DNA of 8,829 nt, from NCBI GenBank assembly GCA_021790955.1, contig JAJYFI010000041.1:1-8829 (forward strand), in the 5' to 3' direction. This DNA is from a bacterium (lineage in GTDB: Bacteria; Elusimicrobiota; Elusimicrobia; UBA1565; UBA9628). Positions 7,130-8,829 of this stretch are shown piece after piece (position 1 is the first letter of the stretch; the number at the start of each line of letters is the position of its first letter). Made by a program: the position numbers and the translations under genes. The notes beneath the pieces were generated by a model that had not been told where the DNA came from, did no database searches, and saw nothing but the letters and a program-made list of their open reading frames with translations.

Positions 7130-7599
7130 AACCGCTTCGTGGCCGAAGCGCCCCTCGCGGCGGGCAGGGCCCCTCGGATCGCGGCGAAAAATCGGCCCAT
7201 AAAGCCCGGCGCGTCGGGCTTGAAGATTCCGCCCCAAGACAGGACGTCGTCGGCGACGCTCACGGCGGTCTTGTCCGGCGCTTGGGACTTCAAGCACACG
7301 CGCAGCTCCTTGGAGCCCTGGAAGGCCCCGGGGCCGCGCGAGGCGGAAAAACAGCCCTTGGACTTGTCCTCCTCCCACACGGAAAGCCCCATAGCGGCCG
7401 CGGCGCTCTCCGAGGCCGCCCAGGTTTCCTTAAAGGAAGCGGCATAGTTTCGACTCTCGGCGCCGGGAGGGCGCTTCAAGCACACGAACCGCTCTCCCGT
7501 GCAGCCACAAAAAAAGAGCTCCGCCGCGAGGAGGACCGCGATCCTTGGGAACAAAAAGCCGCCCCGAACCGTATTAAAGGCAGGGGATTCAGGACGCAT
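7126..7599 (-). CDS. Small putative lipoprotein/secreted protein, unknown function
   Basis: From ATG 7599 the product is 157 residues. The first 18 residues (MRPESPAFNTVRGGFLFP) are encoded inside the 80-bp repeat. After them comes a signal-like stretch, RIAVLLAAELFFCGC, whose Cys33 preceded by Gly could be a lipidation site. The lipobox is imperfect and a Glu sits in the hydrophobic core. The rest (ASFKETWAASESAAAAMGLSVW, then a strand-rich part with T-A-V-S-V and FMGRFFAAI near the end) loosely resembles small BamC-like lipoprotein domains, a weak impression. The repeat-encoded codons are AT-ending more often than the rest of the gene, and no Shine-Dalgarno precedes ATG 7599. A TTG at 7554 would give MFPRIAVLL..., a more ordinary signal peptide and a 142-residue product. 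The gene ends in an ATGA overlap with the COG3014-like lipoprotein gene, so the two form an operon. Confidence 0.65.
   Translation of the reverse strand: MRPESPAFNTVRGGFLFPRIAVLLAAELFFCGCTGERFVCLKRPPGAESRNYAASFKETWAASESAAAAMGLSVWEEDKSKGCFSASRGPGAFQGSKELRVCLKSQAPDKTAVSVADDVLSWGGIFKPDAPGFMGRFFAAIRGALPAARGASATKRL
7573..7578 (-). promoter_or_regulatory. Possible -10 element inside the repeat (minus strand)
   Basis: TTTAAT matches the TATAAT consensus at five of six positions, in an otherwise GC-rich region, and an identical copy lies at 8776-8781. No convincing -35 lies at 16-18 bases. If real, transcription would begin near 7566, downstream of ATG 7599, which would favour a TTG 7554 start for the small lipoprotein. 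This is weak evidence. Confidence 0.25.
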
Positions 7600-7606
7600 T
7601 GAAATT

Positions 7607-7614
7607 AGGGGAGG
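7607..7614 (+). promoter_or_regulatory. Shine-Dalgarno site for the coiled-coil gene
   Basis: AGGGGAGG lies nine bases before ATG 7624 and decides that start over the ATG at 7617, which is too close and leads to a stop after four codons. The same site is present in the second repeat copy at 8810-8817. Confidence 0.75.
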
Positions 7615-7623
7615 CTATGGGCT

Positions 7624-7923
7624 ATGCTTGAGAAAGACGCCATGGAGATTCTCATGAAGTTCCTCGACCGCAAGGTCCGCGAGGCCGAGGAGGAGGTGAC
7701 CCAACGGGGCATGCTCTCGGACGACAAGGCGATCCCCCTCATCCTCAAGACCCAGTTCAACCATATCGCGCATCTCGAGAGCGATATCGCCGGGCTGCGC
7801 GAGACCATGGACCGCAGATTCGAACGCATGGAGTCCCGATTCGACCGGCTCCAGCGCCACATGCTGGGCGGCTTCGCGGCGCTGGGCTTTCTCATCTCCG
7901 TCCTGCGCTTCCTCCATTCCTGA
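7624..7923 (+). CDS. Coiled-coil protein with C-terminal membrane anchor
   Basis: This 99-residue protein has a charged N-terminal helix (residues 1-27) and a short linker (RGMLSDDKAIP). A heptad-like coiled coil runs from about 45 to 79 (HLESDIAGLRETMDRRFERM then ESRFDRLQRH), and a hydrophobic C-terminal segment from 81 to 96 (LGGFAALGFLISVLRF) ends three residues later. The layout suggests an oligomeric protein anchored in the inner membrane by its tail with the coiled coil in the cytoplasm. Short DRRFE/RFDRL-type coiled-coil proteins of the DUF1640-like kind look similar, but their function is unknown. The start codon is the last triplet of repeat copy 1 and has a good Shine-Dalgarno. The stop lies 9 bp from the stop of the convergent gene on the other strand. 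Confidence 0.75.
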   Translation: MLEKDAMEILMKFLDRKVREAEEEVTQRGMLSDDKAIPLILKTQFNHIAHLESDIAGLRETMDRRFERMESRFDRLQRHMLGGFAALGFLISVLRFLHS

Positions 7924-7932
7924 CGGCCCGCC

Positions 7933-8802
7933 TCATGATTTCCCTCCCACCTCCGCGGGAGCGGGCGGCGAGCCGCCGAAGCGCTTGGTCCATTTAAGGG
8001 TGTAGGCGCTGGCGCCCGGCGACGTCGCCGTGGTGTAGGTGAAGCCCAGATTGAGCGGCCGCCAGATGATCGACAGGCCGCCGCCGCCTATGGCCTGGTA
8101 GGGAAAGCCGGGGTCATACTCGCAATTATTGCTGCCCCTCGTGCACCAGGATGGGTTGGGCGCAAGCGAAAGAGCTCCGTAAGGGGCGATCCGGAACCTC
8201 CAGGCGTTGAACTGCGGCGAAAAGCCGATCATCAGGCCGAAGCCGTTCTGCGTCGTCTTTCCGCCTCCGGTCACGGAGACCGGAGACTCGGCCTTTAAGT
8301 CGGCATACGCCTGGCTCGCTCCCAAAAGAATGGGAAAGCCGAAATTATTCCCGCTGAAGGGGTCATAGAGAAGAAACGCCGACGCGACATAGCCCGAACC
8401 TGTCACGGAGACGGAGTTCTCGGCGGGCCAATCGCCGCTCGCCTGCTCGCCAGCGAGCATCGCCCCCGCGCCGAAATGCCGCGAATGATACCAATCGTAG
8501 GACAAGGCCAGGCCGGGGCCATGCGTCACCGGACCCTGCTTCCAGGCGAAGTCGGAGGTGATCCACATCGGCATGACCCCGAGGGTTTGACCGGACCGCA
8601 TAGGTTCCGAAGGAAACGCCACGGAAAGTCCGGCCGCCTCGGCCTCCTCAAGGACTTTCTCCGGCATGAGATCCTGCGCTGAAACCGCTCCGGCCGCGCC
8701 CAGCGTCAGGGCCGCGGCGGCGAGGGCGAGGCACCCGCCGAAACGGAAGGGGAACAAAAAGCCGCCCCGAACCGTATTAAAGGCAGGGGATTCAGGACGC
8801 AT
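7933..8802 (-). CDS. Secreted protein, probable outer-membrane beta-barrel
   Basis: The product is 289 residues from ATG 8802. Residues 1-18 come from repeat copy 2. A hydrophobic stretch (CLALAAAALTLGAAGAVSAQ) follows with a likely signal peptidase I cut after VSA (residue 42). The mature part is rich in Gly, Ser, aromatic residues and alternating strands (GLALSYDWYHSRHFGAGAML, FGLMIGFSPQFNAWRFRIAP, NLGFTYTTATSP, YTLKWTKRF), typical of a small outer-membrane barrel. Two Cys (220 and 227) could form a disulfide in a surface loop. The C-terminus (PPAPAEVGGKS) extends past the last strand and lacks the usual terminal aromatic residue, so barrel assignment is tentative. Two near-identical segments (AENSVSVTGSG and AESPVSVTGGG) lie about 44 residues apart. 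No Shine-Dalgarno is seen before ATG 8802; TTG 8757 would give a shorter, ordinary signal peptide. No specific family is recognised. Confidence 0.7.
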   Translation of the reverse strand: MRPESPAFNTVRGGFLFPFRFGGCLALAAAALTLGAAGAVSAQDLMPEKVLEEAEAAGLSVAFPSEPMRSGQTLGVMPMWITSDFAWKQGPVTHGPGLALSYDWYHSRHFGAGAMLAGEQASGDWPAENSVSVTGSGYVASAFLLYDPFSGNNFGFPILLGASQAYADLKAESPVSVTGGGKTTQNGFGLMIGFSPQFNAWRFRIAPYGALSLAPNPSWCTRGSNNCEYDPGFPYQAIGGGGLSIIWRPLNLGFTYTTATSPGASAYTLKWTKRFGGSPPAPAEVGGKS

Positions 8803-8829
8803 TGAAATTAGGGGAGGCTATGGGCTATG
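8750..8829. repeat. 80-bp perfect direct repeat, copy 2 (reaches the window edge)
   Basis: This is an exact copy of 7547-7626 at an offset of 1203 bases. It contains the first 18 codons of the beta-barrel gene on the minus strand. On the plus strand it has the same AGGGGAGG site at 8810-8817 followed by ATG 8827-8829 as the last three bases of the window. A plus-strand gene therefore may start here, but none of its body is visible. Confidence 0.97.
8827..8829 (+). other. Start codon of a possible plus-strand gene cut off by the window edge
   Basis: The ATG sits nine bases after AGGGGAGG, exactly as at 7624. Whether it opens a second copy of the coiled-coil gene or a different gene cannot be seen here. 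Confidence 0.4.

Larger units (their letters stand above)
7547..7626. repeat. 80-bp perfect direct repeat, copy 1
   Basis: These 80 bases are identical to 8750-8829. The identity starts abruptly (T at 7546 against G at 8749) and runs to the last base of the window, so the true repeat may be longer. Reading plus, the copy ends with AGGGGAGG, nine bases, then the ATG of the coiled-coil gene. Reading minus, it encodes the first 18 residues of the small lipoprotein. It therefore sits in a divergent promoter/leader position. It is less GC-rich than the flanking coding DNA. No inverted terminal repeats or transposase were seen. Confidence 0.97.

Noticed and set aside
7599..7627. Possible plus-strand promoter TTGAAA with CTATGC 17 bases downstream in the repeat
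   Set aside because: The -10 is a poor match and would lie on the start codon of the coiled-coil gene, leaving no leader for its ribosome binding site.
7617..7631. A four-codon mini-frame (ATG to TGA) overlapping the coiled-coil start
   Set aside because: The ATG is only two bases from the Shine-Dalgarno, too close for initiation. ATG 7624 has proper spacing.
7954..7979. GC-rich hairpins after the coiled-coil gene stop as a terminator
   Set aside because: The stems (for example GGCGGC/GCCGCC) have loops too short and no T-run, and they lie in the coding end of the opposing gene.
7547..8829. The repeats as insertion-sequence ends, integron attC sites or CRISPR repeats
   Set aside because: They are direct, not inverted. 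No transposase or integrase lies between or beside them, no attC-type core sites were seen, and two copies 1.2 kb apart do not form an array.

Overview
This is a high-GC, gene-dense stretch from a Gram-negative (diderm) bacterium. Lipoprotein signals and a probable outer-membrane beta-barrel point to two membranes, and the left two thirds carries hopanoid and isoprenoid genes. The phylum cannot be fixed from the sequence. The codon bias and compact overlapping genes would suit an uncultivated environmental lineage, but that is inference. The window probably lies at or near a contig end, because it begins inside a gene and its last 80 bases are an exact copy of internal sequence.

Positions 2-5705, plus strand: a tightly packed operon. 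It holds hpnA (5' end cut off by the window), hpnG, a farnesyl-diphosphate-synthase-type prenyltransferase (ispA), dxs, ispH, and a 66-residue zinc-ribbon protein. Junctions are a 4-bp overlap, a 10-bp overlap and gaps of 7 to 15 bp. The logic is coherent. DXS and IspH are the first and last enzymes of the MEP pathway, IspA condenses C5 units to C15, and HpnG (with HpnA) belongs to hopanoid side-chain and head-group chemistry. The middle MEP genes, squalene synthase/hopene cyclase genes and hpnH are not in the window.

Positions 5708-7599, minus strand: two overlapping envelope genes running toward the isoprenoid operon. A small putative lipoprotein is followed, through an ATGA overlap, by a 473-residue lipoprotein with TPR-like helices that resembles the uncharacterised COG3014-type family. 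They converge on the isoprenoid operon with only 2 bp between the stops.

Positions 7547-8829: a unit bounded by two perfect 80-bp direct repeats, 1203 bp apart. Between them lie a plus-strand 99-residue coiled-coil protein with a C-terminal membrane anchor and a convergent minus-strand secreted, probably beta-barrel, protein. Each repeat copy carries a strong plus-strand ribosome binding site and ends exactly on an ATG. On the minus strand each copy supplies the same 18-codon N-terminus to otherwise unrelated exported proteins. This repeat is the most unusual thing in the window. It may be a shared regulatory/leader cassette, the trace of a tandem duplication, or an assembly-graph artefact at a contig end. 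No CRISPR array, tRNA, rRNA or transposase was seen.
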